NCBI RefSeq assembly: GCF_017353255.1
Contig: NZ_JAFMYU010000030.1
Coordinates: 16,357 to 80,356, forward strand
Direction: 5' to 3'
Source: Fibrella aquatilis
GTDB taxonomy: Bacteria > Bacteroidota > Bacteroidia > Cytophagales > Spirosomataceae
DNA length: 64,000 nt
The position numbers and the translations under genes were made by a program. Shown here one piece after another: positions 15,506 to 24,773 of the stretch (position 1 is the stretch's first letter; each line of letters opens with the position of its first letter). The notes under the pieces were generated by a model that saw only the letters and a list, made by a program, of their open reading frames with translations, was not told the DNA's origin and searched no databases.

Positions 15506-17446
15506 TCAAGGCTTGAATTCCCACCAATCATTGTACAAGATTTCATCTTTCAATTCTGATGTGTAAGGCGGTCTTGAGAGGCCTAAACCAACGAACGCTC
15601 TGTCTGATGTGGCAACGCCAACTCCGTACAAACGTCCTGGCCCTGGTCCAGTAAACGGTTTACCGATTTCCCACGTGTCTTTTATGGGATCGTACACATA
15701 GAATGTATTGGGATAGGACGTGTCTGAACCGTTAATTTTGACGTAATCCAATGTAGCTCCCAACCCACAATATAATTTGCTATTTAAGACAAAACTCACG
15801 TAAAAACCTGTCTTTAGAGCATCGACAAACGAAGCCTTTTTCGTCCACGTATTTGTCTTAAGATTGAATGCATAAATAATCTTTTCGCCATTTTTCTGTG
15901 GCACGCCTCCACCGTTAATCAAGATGTACAAATTATCACCAATAACACCATACGCGTTAATGATAGCCTGAATATCAAAAGGCAATTCCGTTTTTTTAGT
16001 CCAGCTATCAGTCTGATTATCATACTCGTACAGGATTCTTCCCTGTAACCACGTAGTACCAGCATACGAATTGAAACCCATATATCCCTTCCCATTGTAG
16101 CTGAACCCGACTGCATAGGCAAAGTCATTATTGGCTGGAAAATTGTTTTTACGTTGCCACGTGTCCTTAACAGCATCATATTCAAACAAAGCATATTGAT
16201 CAGAAGCATTCACAGTTGACTGGTTGTACAAACTGGCGTAGGCTTTCTGCCCAATCGTGAAAATACCTCTGTCATTGTAGCATACATAGCCTTTTGGAAG
16301 ATCTGCCCGTTTCGCCCAGCCATTAGTGACTGGGTCATACATCCACATAGACATGAAGGCAGTTGATGCAGTTGGCGTGATCGCTTCGCCTCCTACCACG
16401 TACACCTTATCATTAATGACAAACGAAGCGGCTCGGCTTCTTTTTGTATCAGGAAAAGTGGCTCGTTCAGTCCACTGACCGGACGTATTGACGATTGCAG
16501 AAGGATCAACTACGATAAAATTGCTTAATACATTGCTTGACAGTCCTACATAAGCTTGTGTTATTAAATCAGGTACGGCTGCATAACTCATCCAGATATA
16601 CCCGTTATTACCCCATCCTTTTCCCCATGAATTCATCAACTTGAAGGCTTGCCGGGTTTCGTCAAAGCCAACAACAACCATTGCATGGTAATTTCTGAAT
16701 ACTGGATTATCAGTTTTATTTATAATAAACTCACCACTACTCTTCTGAACAGGCACTAACAATTCACTGGTCGCTTTTACGCCAACTATAATTGGAAGTT
16801 TCAGCGAAAGAGCTTCTTGAAAATAATCTGTTTTAATAACTGTTCTACCCCAGCTTGCTAATTTATAATTAGTTGCTTTTTGTTTTTGCTCGGTGGTTGG
16901 CTGGATCAAATAGTCTCTGTTACCCGCTTTGTAAGGCATATCTTTTATTGTACAGACCCCTTGAGCAACAATCGTGTTTAACGCATCTGTAATCTTTGAT
17001 CCTTCATCTTTCCCCCCATTTATTTGATTATAAATAAATGACGGACTAAATAGTGTCTCCTCGCTATATGTTTGCTTTTTTTCGGAAAAATTGAGATAAC
17101 TACGCAACGCATAAGCTGTTGCCCACGCAGTGCATGAACCTTGCGATCCTTGATCACCAACAGTTGGCATATCTGTACTGAGATCGACATTGGTTATCCT
17201 GGCAGCTCGTCCCCCTTTCTTTGTTACGGGGATATACAGAGGAATTTTATCATACTCTGCCTGTGCAACAAGCTGATTACCCGTTTTCTCCTTTGCTACG
17301 TCGGTGAGCGGTTCCACTTGCGTGGGCGTAGGCACCGGAGTTGGTGTGACTGGCGTATCGTCTGCTTTTTTGCATTGAACCAGAAAGGCACTGATACAAA
17401 CAGACCAGAAGAAAAGCCAAAGAGTGGAACGTACCTGTGTATTCAT
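15506..17446 (-). CDS. Papain-like (C1) peptidase with Kelch repeats, lipoprotein
   Basis: A 646-residue protein. The start at 17446 gives a lipoprotein signal ending CISAFLVQC (Cys25) and then a Thr/Pro linker. Residues about 80-310 are a papain-type peptidase: VGDQGSQGSCTAWATAYA holds the oxyanion Gln and catalytic Cys105, NYHAMVVVGFD the catalytic His254, and LMNSWGKGWGNNGYIWM the Asn272. Residues about 325-646 are Kelch-type blades with repeated W-x-x-x-x-x-F/L-P and YDP-x-x-x-x-W motifs (GQWTERATFPDTKRS, VYVVGGEAI, MYDPVTNGWAKRADLP, FYVYDPIKDTWEIGKP). It is predicted to sit on the outer membrane and cleave proteins or peptides held by the propeller. Base composition is clearly AT-richer than the flanking housekeeping genes. 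Confidence 0.85.
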   Translation of the reverse strand: MNTQVRSTLWLFFWSVCISAFLVQCKKADDTPVTPTPVPTPTQVEPLTDVAKEKTGNQLVAQAEYDKIPLYIPVTKKGGRAARITNVDLSTDMPTVGDQGSQGSCTAWATAYALRSYLNFSEKKQTYSEETLFSPSFIYNQINGGKDEGSKITDALNTIVAQGVCTIKDMPYKAGNRDYLIQPTTEQKQKATNYKLASWGRTVIKTDYFQEALSLKLPIIVGVKATSELLVPVQKSSGEFIINKTDNPVFRNYHAMVVVGFDETRQAFKLMNSWGKGWGNNGYIWMSYAAVPDLITQAYVGLSSNVLSNFIVVDPSAIVNTSGQWTERATFPDTKRSRAASFVINDKVYVVGGEAITPTASTAFMSMWMYDPVTNGWAKRADLPKGYVCYNDRGIFTIGQKAYASLYNQSTVNASDQYALFEYDAVKDTWQRKNNFPANNDFAYAVGFSYNGKGYMGFNSYAGTTWLQGRILYEYDNQTDSWTKKTELPFDIQAIINAYGVIGDNLYILINGGGVPQKNGEKIIYAFNLKTNTWTKKASFVDALKTGFYVSFVLNSKLYCGLGATLDYVKINGSDTSYPNTFYVYDPIKDTWEIGKPFTGPGPGRLYGVGVATSDRAFVGLGLSRPPYTSELKDEILYNDWWEFKP

Positions 17447-17635
17447 GAGACGATGAGGAAATAAGCCGGAAAGCCGTGCGCCCTGTGGTGGGCAACGAGA
17501 CAAAACTATGGGCCGACAACGGACGCGCTTTCCCGTTGTTTTTCGGTTTCGTTTCGTTTATTTTTCGGTCCATTCTGAACACTTCCGGCTTTCTTTCCGG
17601 ATGTCTACGTTTGTCCACACATCTTCTGAAACATC

Positions 17636-18433
17636 ATGAAAAATCTACGCGAGGGTATCCGCGCCCGGTACCGCACGTACCAGCAACGCGATCCTGATCG
17701 CTACCCTAATTTCGAGTTTAATACCAACCGGGCCAACTACGAACCCCTGCGCGAATCGTTCGAGGAAGAGTTTTACCGCGTCAGGGGCTACGACGCTAAA
17801 ACACCCACCATCGCCATTCCCAGCACCAGTACACTGGCCCAACTGTTCACCGACGATAGCTATGTACCCAGCCGGAAAATCCTAAATACCTGCGAGTCGT
17901 ATGCCGAGGGGCCTGTACAAGCTGACAATATCGTTGAAGCAGTTCATCAGGCCGGACCGCTACCATCGAATCCAAAGCCTGCGATCAACCAATGGCTTTT
18001 GGCTGCAATAGGTACGGTTGCCCTCGTTTCGCTGTGCATCATGGGGTGGCGCGCAGTATACCCCAAGCCAAGCGGGTTAGTTATAACCCGCCCAATTCAT
18101 CGGAGTATCATCCCACGAGAAAATGTCATTGAAGGACGAGTTTTCAATGCAAAAACAGTTCGAATCGTACTACTTTCGGTCTCTTTTGATAGGTACTGGA
18201 TCACTGAACCAATTCAAGTTAACGACAACGGGGTGTGGCAAATAGAAGAGATTATTGGCAGTCATCTCAAAACAGATATTGGTCAGACTTATCAACTTCG
18301 TGCTTTTGTAAATCTCAAAGAAGAATTTCCGCCAGGTGAAGTATATCCCTCATGGTCCGGGACATGGCCCGAAGCTGAACTGGCATCCAATGTGATTGAT
18401 ATAGTAAGGGGACCTGCCGTTAGGCAGTATTGA
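17636..18433 (+). CDS. Unnamed membrane-anchored family, copy A
   Basis: A 265-residue protein of a family seen three times here (also 18451-19278 and 28353-29198). Residues 1-90 form a polar domain (LREGIRARYRTYQQRDPDRY, FNTNRANYEPLRESFEEEF, then TLAQLFTDDSYVPSRKIL and NTCESY). One membrane segment follows at about 122-141 (LLAAIGTVALVSLCIMGW). The C-terminal 115 residues look like one beta-sandwich (SGLVITRPIHRSIIPREN, VWQIEEIIGS, YQLRAFVNL, then WPEAEL...VIDIVRGP). By the positive-inside rule the N-terminal domain should be cytoplasmic and the C-terminal one periplasmic. I do not recognise the family. A signal-sensing or anchoring role is possible but unproven. Confidence 0.75.
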   Translation: MKNLREGIRARYRTYQQRDPDRYPNFEFNTNRANYEPLRESFEEEFYRVRGYDAKTPTIAIPSTSTLAQLFTDDSYVPSRKILNTCESYAEGPVQADNIVEAVHQAGPLPSNPKPAINQWLLAAIGTVALVSLCIMGWRAVYPKPSGLVITRPIHRSIIPRENVIEGRVFNAKTVRIVLLSVSFDRYWITEPIQVNDNGVWQIEEIIGSHLKTDIGQTYQLRAFVNLKEEFPPGEVYPSWSGTWPEAELASNVIDIVRGPAVRQY

Positions 18434-18450
18434 TTTATCGTTGCCATTCT

Positions 18451-19278
18451 ATGCAACCGACAGATAAACCTATTACCAAAGTTGACATAAATGTGCTGCG
18501 GGAGGGTATCAAAAGCCAGTATGCCTGTTATCACGCACTCAACCGGGATAAATACCCAGCTTTTGTTTTCAATTCCAATCGAGCGAACTACGGGCCACTC
18601 AGAGTCTCATTTGAAGAAGAGTTCTTTGAGAAGCGACAAATAGACCGGAGAAACAATTACTTGCATATCCCCAGTGTAAACACCTTCGCCCAACTCTTCT
18701 CTAATGATAAGTATATACCCAGTAGAAAAATCTCCAATACGTGCCGCTTATATTTTCAAACAGCCCCAGAATTAATTATAAACGGGGCCGCACCAACGGC
18801 AAAGAGGCTATGTCATAAACAGGCTCAACTCAAACCGATTACGGTCGGTATTATAACTTTTATCTGCCTGCTGATTGCTTACTGGCTGTTAAAGTCAATT
18901 GCATACGCAAGTGATCTTGTAGTACTTAGCCCTATTAGTGGACAAGTAGTACCCCGGCTTCCTCTTATTGAAGGCAGGGCAACCAATACCAATGTTGTTT
19001 TTGTTGTTGTACACCGCGTTGGCGAAGGTGAATTGTTTTATGTCCAAGACCCTGCTGCCGTACAGACTAACGGAACTTGGCAAACAACTGCTTACGTGGG
19101 GGTAGCTGATCACCGCAGCGATGGTGCCGCTTTTGAAATTCGTGCCTTTGTGCGGCCCGGCGGGTCTTACAAAGAATTGTACAATGAAAAGCAGCGGTAT
19201 GTTTACGATTCATGGCCTGAAACAGCCGAAGCGGCAACTGAGCCGATCATTGTGGTTCGGGGGCCGAAGCAGAGATAG
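18451..19278 (+). CDS. Unnamed membrane-anchored family, copy B
   Basis: A 275-residue paralogue lying 17 bases after copy A. The ATG at 18451 is preferred over an upstream TTG because homology to A begins only after it. Shared blocks: LREGIKSQYACYHALNRDKY, FNSNRANYGPLRVSFEEEFF, TFAQLFSNDKYIPSRKI and SNTCRLY; membrane segment ITVGIITFICLLIAYWLL; C-terminal sandwich SDLVVLSPISGQVVPR, TNGTWQTTAYV, FEIRAFVRPG, SWPETAEAATEPIIVVRGP. The last block is the same as in A and C. Tandem arrangement suggests local duplication followed by divergence. Function unknown. Confidence 0.75.
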   Translation: MQPTDKPITKVDINVLREGIKSQYACYHALNRDKYPAFVFNSNRANYGPLRVSFEEEFFEKRQIDRRNNYLHIPSVNTFAQLFSNDKYIPSRKISNTCRLYFQTAPELIINGAAPTAKRLCHKQAQLKPITVGIITFICLLIAYWLLKSIAYASDLVVLSPISGQVVPRLPLIEGRATNTNVVFVVVHRVGEGELFYVQDPAAVQTNGTWQTTAYVGVADHRSDGAAFEIRAFVRPGGSYKELYNEKQRYVYDSWPETAEAATEPIIVVRGPKQR

Positions 19279-19307
19279 GTGGAACTTAGCTGGGTTTGGT
19301 GTATACT

Positions 19308-19366
19308 GTTCAATGTTTAAAGTTGCCTTATTTCGACATAGCGCGAAGCAACTTTGAACGTTGGAC
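19308..19366. repeat. Decayed hairpin of word family 1
   Basis: GTTCAATGTTTAAAGTTGC (19308-19326) and GCAACTTTGAACGTTGGAC (19348-19366) pair with three mismatches, all of transition type. The words match the better-preserved hairpins at 10588-10680 and 41581-41672, including a GCGCGAAGCAAC apex. It lies after copy B and before the PpiD-like gene, so it may end transcription of the A-B pair. Confidence 0.6.
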
Positions 19367-19402
19367 ATTAGCCGTTAAACCCCTCCATTTTTGGCCCCAT
19401 TC

Positions 19403-19433
19403 TTGTATCCCAACGGGAAAGATTGTTATTTTG
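19403..19433 (+). promoter_or_regulatory. Possible promoter of the PpiD-like gene
   Basis: TTG at 19403-19405, 21 bases, then TATTTTG at 19427-19433, a near match to the Bacteroidota -33/-7 pattern. The predicted start of transcription would be about 20 bases ahead of the ATG at 19459. The -7 box is one base short of TAnnTTTG, so this is tentative. Confidence 0.4.
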
Positions 19434-19458
19434 CGGGCTAAATTCGTGTAGAACCGAG

Positions 19459-21570
19459 ATGTCATTAATTAACAAAATCCGTGAACGCTCGGGGTTAGCC
19501 GTCGGCGTAATTGCCGTCAGTTTGATCCTGTTTATCGTAGGTAGCGACTTGTTGGGAGGTCGGAGAGCACTCTTCGGCGGCAACAGTCAGGAGGTGGGAG
19601 AGATTGATGGGAAAACCATTGATAATCAGGATTTTCAGGCCAAAGTAGACCAGGCCCGGCAGCAGTATCAGCAGCAGGCTGGCCGCGCTCCCAGCGAGCA
19701 GGAGATGGGTCAGATTCGCGATCAGGCCTGGAATGAATTCATCTACGAAATCGCTTACCAGAAAGAATTCGACAAACTCGGCCTGACCGTTTCGAACGAC
19801 GAACTGGTCGACATGGTGCAGGGCGAAAATATCAGCCCGGAGGTGCGCCGCAGCTTTACCAACGCCGCCGGTGTGTTCGATAAAGCGCAGATTCTGACGT
19901 TTTTGAAGGGCCTCAACAGCCGCCCCGTGGAAGAAAAAGTGCAGTGGGCCAATTTCGAGCAGGGCCTGAGCACCAGCCGCCTCCGCGAGAAATACGCCAA
20001 CTTGATCCGGCTGTCGTCATTCGTGACCACCGCCGAAGCCCAGCGCGAGTACACGGCGCAGAACACCAAGGCCGACGTGAAGTTCCTGTACGTGCCGTTC
20101 CAGTCGGTGAACGACACGACCGTGAAAGTGACGGATTCGGAACTGGAGAGCTACCTCAGCAGCCACAAAGACGAATACCCCGGTGCCGACAGCCGCACTA
20201 TTCAGTACGTGACGTTTGCCGTGAACCCCTCGAAAGAAGACAGCGCGTCGTTATATAACGAGATCAAGACGCTGGCCCGTGGGCTAGGTGCCGCAAAGAA
20301 CGATTCGACGTTTGCCCGGCAGAACTCCGACGAGCAGGTGCCCCTCTACCAAACGGCCGGTCAGATGCCGGAGCAACTCCGCGCGGCCATCCCCACGTTC
20401 TCGCCGGGTGGTGTGTATGGCCCTTTCCGCGAAAAGAACACCTACTTCATCTACAAATACGGCGGTACCAAGCGCGACACGAGCTTCACGGCCCGCGCCA
20501 GCCACATCCTGATCAACGCGCCCAAAACGGCATCTGATTCGGTGAAAGCACAGGCCCGCCGCCGCGCCGAAGGTATCTTGAAGCAAATTCAGGGTGGCGC
20601 GTCATTTGAGGCACTGGCACAGACCAACAGCGACGACGGTTCGCGCGATTTGGGTGGTGATTTGGGTTACTTCAGGAATGACCACCGCATGGTGAAGCCG
20701 TTTGAAGAAGCTGTGTTTGGTCAAAGCAACGCCGGGCTGATTCCACGGTTGATTGAAACAGACTATGGTTATCACATTATCAAGGTGACCGAACCAAAGA
20801 CGAACTTGCTCTACCGCGTGGCGGGCATTGGCAAAACCATTACCCCCAGCGAAGCCACCACTAACGAAGCCTACCAGAAGGCAAGTCAGTTTGCCGCCAA
20901 CAGTCGCAGCAAAGAAGCGTTTGACGATAACGCCAAGAAAGACCGCCTTGTAGTAGCCAACGCCGAGCGGATTCCGGAAACGGCCAGTAGCGTTAACGCT
21001 CTCACCGATGCCCGCCAGATTGTGCGTTGGGCGTTCGATAGCAAGACGGACCTGAACGCCGTATCGGAACCGTATCAGGTGGGTGAACAATATGTAGTGG
21101 CTGTGCTAACGGGTAAAACGAATAAAGACAAGGTAAGCGTTGAAGACTACCGCCCCGAACTAACCGCCAAAGTGCGCAACCAGAAAAAGGCCGATCAGAT
21201 TCTGGCTAAACTGGGCAACGCAAGCGGTACGCTGGAAGCCATTGCCCAGAAATACGGTGCCGGTGCCATTGTTGAAACCGCCGACGACATCAATCTGTCA
21301 ACGGGCTTCCTGCGTAGCGCCGGGGTTGACCCAGTGGCCCTGGGCAAAACGTTTGGCTTGAAGCCCGGCAAACGCTCAAAACCATTTGCTGGTGAAAGCG
21401 GTGTGCTGATGGTAGAGCCTACCCGCATTACGCCCGCGCCAAACGTGGCCGACTACGCCATGTACCGCAACATGATTGAGCAGAATAGCTTCCAGCGCTC
21501 ACAGTTCTACGCCAACGAAGCCATCCGCGACGCAGCCAAGATTGAAGACAACCGCGCCAAGTTTTACTAG
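19459..21570 (+). CDS. Periplasmic peptidyl-prolyl isomerase, PpiD/SurA type
   Basis: A 703-residue membrane-anchored foldase. The ATG at 19459 starts SLINKIRERSGLAVGVIAVS and one membrane anchor, the PpiD layout. A SurA-N-like chaperone domain follows (GEIDGKTIDNQDFQAKVDQA, DQAWNEFIYEIAYQKEFDKL). A parvulin domain lies at about residues 340-460: RASHILINAPKTA, GGASFEALAQTNSDDGS, DLGGDLGYF and YGYHIIKVTEPK. It would help fold outer-membrane and secreted proteins, which fits a genome rich in SusCD barrels. A strong bidirectional terminator follows its stop. Confidence 0.92.
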   Translation: MSLINKIRERSGLAVGVIAVSLILFIVGSDLLGGRRALFGGNSQEVGEIDGKTIDNQDFQAKVDQARQQYQQQAGRAPSEQEMGQIRDQAWNEFIYEIAYQKEFDKLGLTVSNDELVDMVQGENISPEVRRSFTNAAGVFDKAQILTFLKGLNSRPVEEKVQWANFEQGLSTSRLREKYANLIRLSSFVTTAEAQREYTAQNTKADVKFLYVPFQSVNDTTVKVTDSELESYLSSHKDEYPGADSRTIQYVTFAVNPSKEDSASLYNEIKTLARGLGAAKNDSTFARQNSDEQVPLYQTAGQMPEQLRAAIPTFSPGGVYGPFREKNTYFIYKYGGTKRDTSFTARASHILINAPKTASDSVKAQARRRAEGILKQIQGGASFEALAQTNSDDGSRDLGGDLGYFRNDHRMVKPFEEAVFGQSNAGLIPRLIETDYGYHIIKVTEPKTNLLYRVAGIGKTITPSEATTNEAYQKASQFAANSRSKEAFDDNAKKDRLVVANAERIPETASSVNALTDARQIVRWAFDSKTDLNAVSEPYQVGEQYVVAVLTGKTNKDKVSVEDYRPELTAKVRNQKKADQILAKLGNASGTLEAIAQKYGAGAIVETADDINLSTGFLRSAGVDPVALGKTFGLKPGKRSKPFAGESGVLMVEPTRITPAPNVADYAMYRNMIEQNSFQRSQFYANEAIRDAAKIEDNRAKFY

Positions 21571-21594
21571 TTGTCTTTGCTTAACTGATTACAC

Positions 21595-21631
21595 AAAAAG
21601 GCCCTGCTGAGATCAGCAGGGCCTTTTTTTT
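21595..21631. terminator. Strong bidirectional intrinsic terminator
   Basis: AAAAAGGCCCTGCTGA, a 2-base loop, TCAGCAGGGCC and then a run of T. The stem is perfect and is preceded by A on one side and followed by T on the other, so it can stop both the PpiD-like gene and the convergent response regulator gene. Confidence 0.92.
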
Positions 21632-21664
21632 AAACCTATAAGGTTCTGAAAGCCTTGTAGGTTT
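21632..21664. terminator. Second hairpin, for the minus-strand gene
   Basis: AAACCTATAAGG (21632-21643) pairs with CCTTGTAGGTTT (21653-21664) with one wobble. It includes the last codon of the RR-reductase gene. It resembles the hairpin at 13788-13823 in sequence (ATAAGG then TCTGAAA). Confidence 0.65.
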
Positions 21665-23324
21665 AATTCTCCGCCAGATACTTATGGACAAAGCTAACGG
21701 CCATGGCACCTTCGCCCACAGCCGAGGCGACGCGGGCCATGGCACCGGAGCGGACATCGCCCGCTGCGAAGATGCCAGGACTGCACGTTTCGAGCGAAAA
21801 CGGCTCACGCGACTGCTTCCAGATGTCGCGGTAGTGCGCGTTGTTAATGAGGTCGCGGCCGGTTTGGATGAATCCCTTGCCGTCGCGGATGATGTCCATC
21901 TCGATCCAGTCGGTGAGGGGTTTGGCTCCGATGAAGATAAATACGCCCCCGGCTTCGGCCTCGCGGCGCTCGTGGGTGTTCAGGTCTTCGAGCACAACGG
22001 CGGTCAGCTTATCGTCGCCTTTGCCTTCCACAATTTCGGTGCAGGGCAGCAGGTGAATGTTGGGGGTCTTGTCGATCTGGTCGATCAGGTATTGCGACAT
22101 GGTGTCGGACAGGCTCTGACGGCGGATGCAGATGAAGACGTCGGAGGCGGTGCGCGAGAGGTACATGGCCCCCTGCCCCGCCGAATTGCCCCCACCCACA
22201 ATGTAGACCGGCTGCCCTTTGAAGGCGTAGGCCTCAGTAGTGGCCGCGCCATAGTAAACGCCCGCGCCGGTAAACTTGTCGAGGCTTTCGTTCTCCAGTT
22301 GCCGGTACGACACCCCCGTACTGAGCAGAATGGCCCGCGTTAACACCTCGCTACCGTCGGCCATTTTAATGCGCTTATACTGTCCCTCCGACCTTATTTC
22401 GGCCACTTCCTGCGGCACCAGAAACTCCACGTTAAATCGTTTCGCCTGCGAAATAGCCCGTTGCGTCAGTTCAGCACCGCTGAGGCCGTTGGGAAAACCA
22501 AGGTAGTTTTCGATCCGCGAACTCGTACCCGCCTGCCCACCCGGCCCCCGCTTATCGATCAAAATAGTACGCAACCCCTCCGACCCGCCATAGACCGCCG
22601 CCGCCAGACCGGCAGGGCCCGCCCCAATGATGGCCAGATCATACAGAGCACCTTCGGCTCTGGAACTGAGGCCCAGTTTTTCACCCAGTTCCTGAATGCT
22701 GGGGTGCGCCAGAGCGGTGCCATCGGCCAGCAGCGCAACGGGCAGGTCGGTGGTGGTGAGGCCGTGGGTATCAAGCAGTGATTTGGCGCGGTCGTCGGTC
22801 TCAACGTTGAGCCATCGGTAAGGAAACAGATTGCCCGCCAGGAAGTCTTTCAATTCGTGCGAATCGCGGGAGAACTGGTAGCCAATGAGTGTTAAACCTT
22901 CGTAATCAGGCTCGTAGTGTTGTTTCCAGTCCTCAAGCAGGCCGTCTAGGGCGGGGAATAATTTTTCGGCAGGTGGGTCCCAGGGCTTGCTGATATAGTA
23001 GTCGAGTTGCACTTCGTTGATGGCCCGTACCGCCGCATCGGTATCTGAGTAGGCCGTGAGCAGGGCTTTTTTAGCACCCGGAAACACCTTGCGGGCTTCT
23101 TTCAGAAACTCGACACCCAGCATATCGGGCATCCGCTGATCGGACAAAAACAGGGCGACAGTCTCCCCCTTTTTCTTCAAATCAGTTAGCGACCCCAGCG
23201 CCTCGTTGGCCGACGACGTGGTCAGGATTCGGTAGTCTTTACGGTACTGCGACCGCAGATCACGACGCAGCGCCTCCAGCACCTGCTCGTCGTCGTCAAT
23301 GGCTAAAATGATGGGTAGCTTCAT
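21663..23324 (-). CDS. Response regulator-thioredoxin reductase fusion lacking the CxxC
   Basis: A 553-residue three-part protein. Residues 1-125 are a receiver domain (LAIDDDEQ acidic pocket, phospho-acceptor Asp62 in FLSDQRMPD, Lys113 in ISKPWD). Residues about 143-217 look like a thioredoxin or glutaredoxin fold (LIGYQFSRDSHELKDFL, PVALLADGTALAHP) with Ser where the Cys would be. Residues about 225-553 are a thioredoxin-reductase-type flavoprotein: FAD site IIGAGPAGLAAA, NADPH site YIVGGGNSAGQGA, and PGIFAAGDVRSGA for FAD. The redox dithiol CxxC is replaced by AATT at 360-363. Thus FAD and NAD(P)H sites remain but thioredoxin reduction should not. The cyclic-nucleotide-domain kinase at 23394-24773 lies directly upstream and is the likely phosphodonor. 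Confidence 0.93.
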   Translation of the reverse strand: MKLPIILAIDDDEQVLEALRRDLRSQYRKDYRILTTSSANEALGSLTDLKKKGETVALFLSDQRMPDMLGVEFLKEARKVFPGAKKALLTAYSDTDAAVRAINEVQLDYYISKPWDPPAEKLFPALDGLLEDWKQHYEPDYEGLTLIGYQFSRDSHELKDFLAGNLFPYRWLNVETDDRAKSLLDTHGLTTTDLPVALLADGTALAHPSIQELGEKLGLSSRAEGALYDLAIIGAGPAGLAAAVYGGSEGLRTILIDKRGPGGQAGTSSRIENYLGFPNGLSGAELTQRAISQAKRFNVEFLVPQEVAEIRSEGQYKRIKMADGSEVLTRAILLSTGVSYRQLENESLDKFTGAGVYYGAATTEAYAFKGQPVYIVGGGNSAGQGAMYLSRTASDVFICIRRQSLSDTMSQYLIDQIDKTPNIHLLPCTEIVEGKGDDKLTAVVLEDLNTHERREAEAGGVFIFIGAKPLTDWIEMDIIRDGKGFIQTGRDLINNAHYRDIWKQSREPFSLETCSPGIFAAGDVRSGAMARVASAVGEGAMAVSFVHKYLAEN

Positions 23325-23350
23325 GATTGAATTGTGAATGAGCTTACCTA

Positions 23351-23405
23351 ATTAGTGAATGAGTGATTGAACGAATTAGGTACGCTCAATCACTCATTCA
23401 CTAAT
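23351..23405. repeat. Perfect 20-bp hairpin over the kinase stop codon
   Basis: ATTAGTGAATGAGTGATTGA (23351-23370) and its exact complement (23386-23405). The kinase stop at 23394 lies inside the right arm. The words GAATGAGTGATTGAA are low in complexity. It lies between two same-strand genes and could weaken expression of the second or protect the first mRNA end. Confidence 0.75.
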
Positions 23406-24773
23406 TGGTACGCAGATCGTGAACGTGGTTTCGCCGGGTTTGGAGGCTAGTTTGATGCTGCCGTTGTGATGGCGGACAACACCCTGCACAATATCGAGGC
23501 CCAGGCCAGAACCCTTGCCGATGCCTTTGGTGGTGAAAAACGGCTCGAAAATCTTTTTCTGAATGTCGTCGGGAATGCCCGCACCGTTGTCGGTGAAGGT
23601 GGTATAGACGAACTGATCGCGCTCTACGTAACTACGAATGGTGAGGGTACCCCCCGAGTCGGGAGCTGCGTCGATGGCGTTGTCGATGAGGTTGGTCCAA
23701 ACCTGATTCAACTCACCCGGCCAGCCCTGGATGGTGGGTAAATCGTCTGGGATGTCTACGGTAACAGTCACGTTTTTCGACCGAATCTTGTGCCCCAGTA
23801 ACGTAACCGTGCTGCGTATGCCGTCGGCTAGGGCTACCGCTTCGCGACCACCACCCCGGTCCATATGGGTGTATGATTTGATAGACGACACCAGCGTGGC
23901 CATCCGGCCAGAGGCCTCGCCAATGTCGACAACCAACTTTTCGGTCACCAGGTTGTTGTTTACCCAACCCAGCACCCCCGCTATGTTTTCGGGGCCTACC
24001 TGTTCAAGAATAAAGTCCAGATCGGCATCCGTAAAGCGAAACTCGGCCAGCGAATTGGCCAAATCAGGGCCATCTGGCACACGTTGGTCATCGAGCCAGT
24101 CGGTCAGATCGTCTTCCAGGCCGCTGCGTTCCAGCATAGTGAGGGGCGCGGTCTTGTTGTCGAGTTTTTCAAACAGCCATTCGTTCACCACGTCGGTTTG
24201 TTCGTCGGTCAGGTTCATGTGCATGATAGCCTTGAACCGTTCGGGCGTGGCCCGCATGTGGGTACGCAGGGCATCGGCATTACGCACAATGGCCGAAACG
24301 GGGTTGTTCAGTTCATGCGCCAACCCCGCCGACAGCCGCCCCAACGACGCCAGTTTTTCTTCCTGCTGCGCCTGTTGGGTGAAGTTGCGTACGCGGTCGG
24401 TCATTTGCTGCACCAGGGTTGCAGTGAGTTCATAGCAGGTAGTGGCCATTTCGCGGAGGTGGTCGCGGTGCAACTCCAGCATCCGTGCGTCGGTGTCAAC
24501 CGTGACTACCTGTACGCCTTCGGTAAGCCGTGAAAAAGGCAGCACTCCCGTAATGGCCGGGGCGGTGTAATGTAGCAGTTCGTCTGGCTCCGCGCCAATG
24601 GTCATCTCACCCGCCAGCAACAGCCGCAGGTGATCAATGGAATCGCCTGGTCTGTGCAGCACATACCCAGCGGCGTACTGTTGCTCGTCGGCATGGTCCA
24701 ATAGCCACCGCAATTGCTCGTCGGGGACAAGCTCAAAACCAGGAAAAGCCTTTAGATCGGTTACGTTGGCCAT
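23394..24773 (-). CDS. Histidine kinase with cyclic nucleotide-binding domain
   Basis: A 459-residue sensor kinase. Residues 1-125 form a CAP-type cyclic nucleotide-binding domain ([40 protein letters not shown]). A helical linker leads to the HisKA block [20 protein letters not shown] with phosphorylated His153. The ATPase part has [13 protein letters not shown] (N box), [20 protein letters not shown] (G1/F box) and [20 protein letters not shown] (G2). No membrane segment, so it should sense a soluble signal. The RR-reductase gene follows 70 bases downstream and is its probable partner. The ligand cannot be told; the CAP-like domain does not prove cAMP binding. Confidence 0.93.
   Translation of the reverse strand: MANVTDLKAFPGFELVPDEQLRWLLDHADEQQYAAGYVLHRPGDSIDHLRLLLAGEMTIGAEPDELLHYTAPAITGVLPFSRLTEGVQVVTVDTDARMLELHRDHLREMATTCYELTATLVQQMTDRVRNFTQQAQQEEKLASLGRLSAGLAHELNNPVSAIVRNADALRTHMRATPERFKAIMHMNLTDEQTDVVNEWLFEKLDNKTAPLTMLERSGLEDDLTDWLDDQRVPDGPDLANSLAEFRFTDADLDFILEQVGPENIAGVLGWVNNNLVTEKLVVDIGEASGRMATLVSSIKSYTHMDRGGGREAVALADGIRSTVTLLGHKIRSKNVTVTVDIPDDLPTIQGWPGELNQVWTNLIDNAIDAAPDSGGTLTIRSYVERDQFVYTTFTDNGAGIPDDIQKKIFEPFFTTKGIGKGSGLGLDIVQGVVRHHNGSIKLASKPGETTFTICVPISE

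Noticed and set aside
13855..19278. Prophage or integrative element
   Set aside because: No integrase, transposase, portal, terminase or relaxase gene and no flanking direct repeats; only the base composition and accessory genes hint at transfer.
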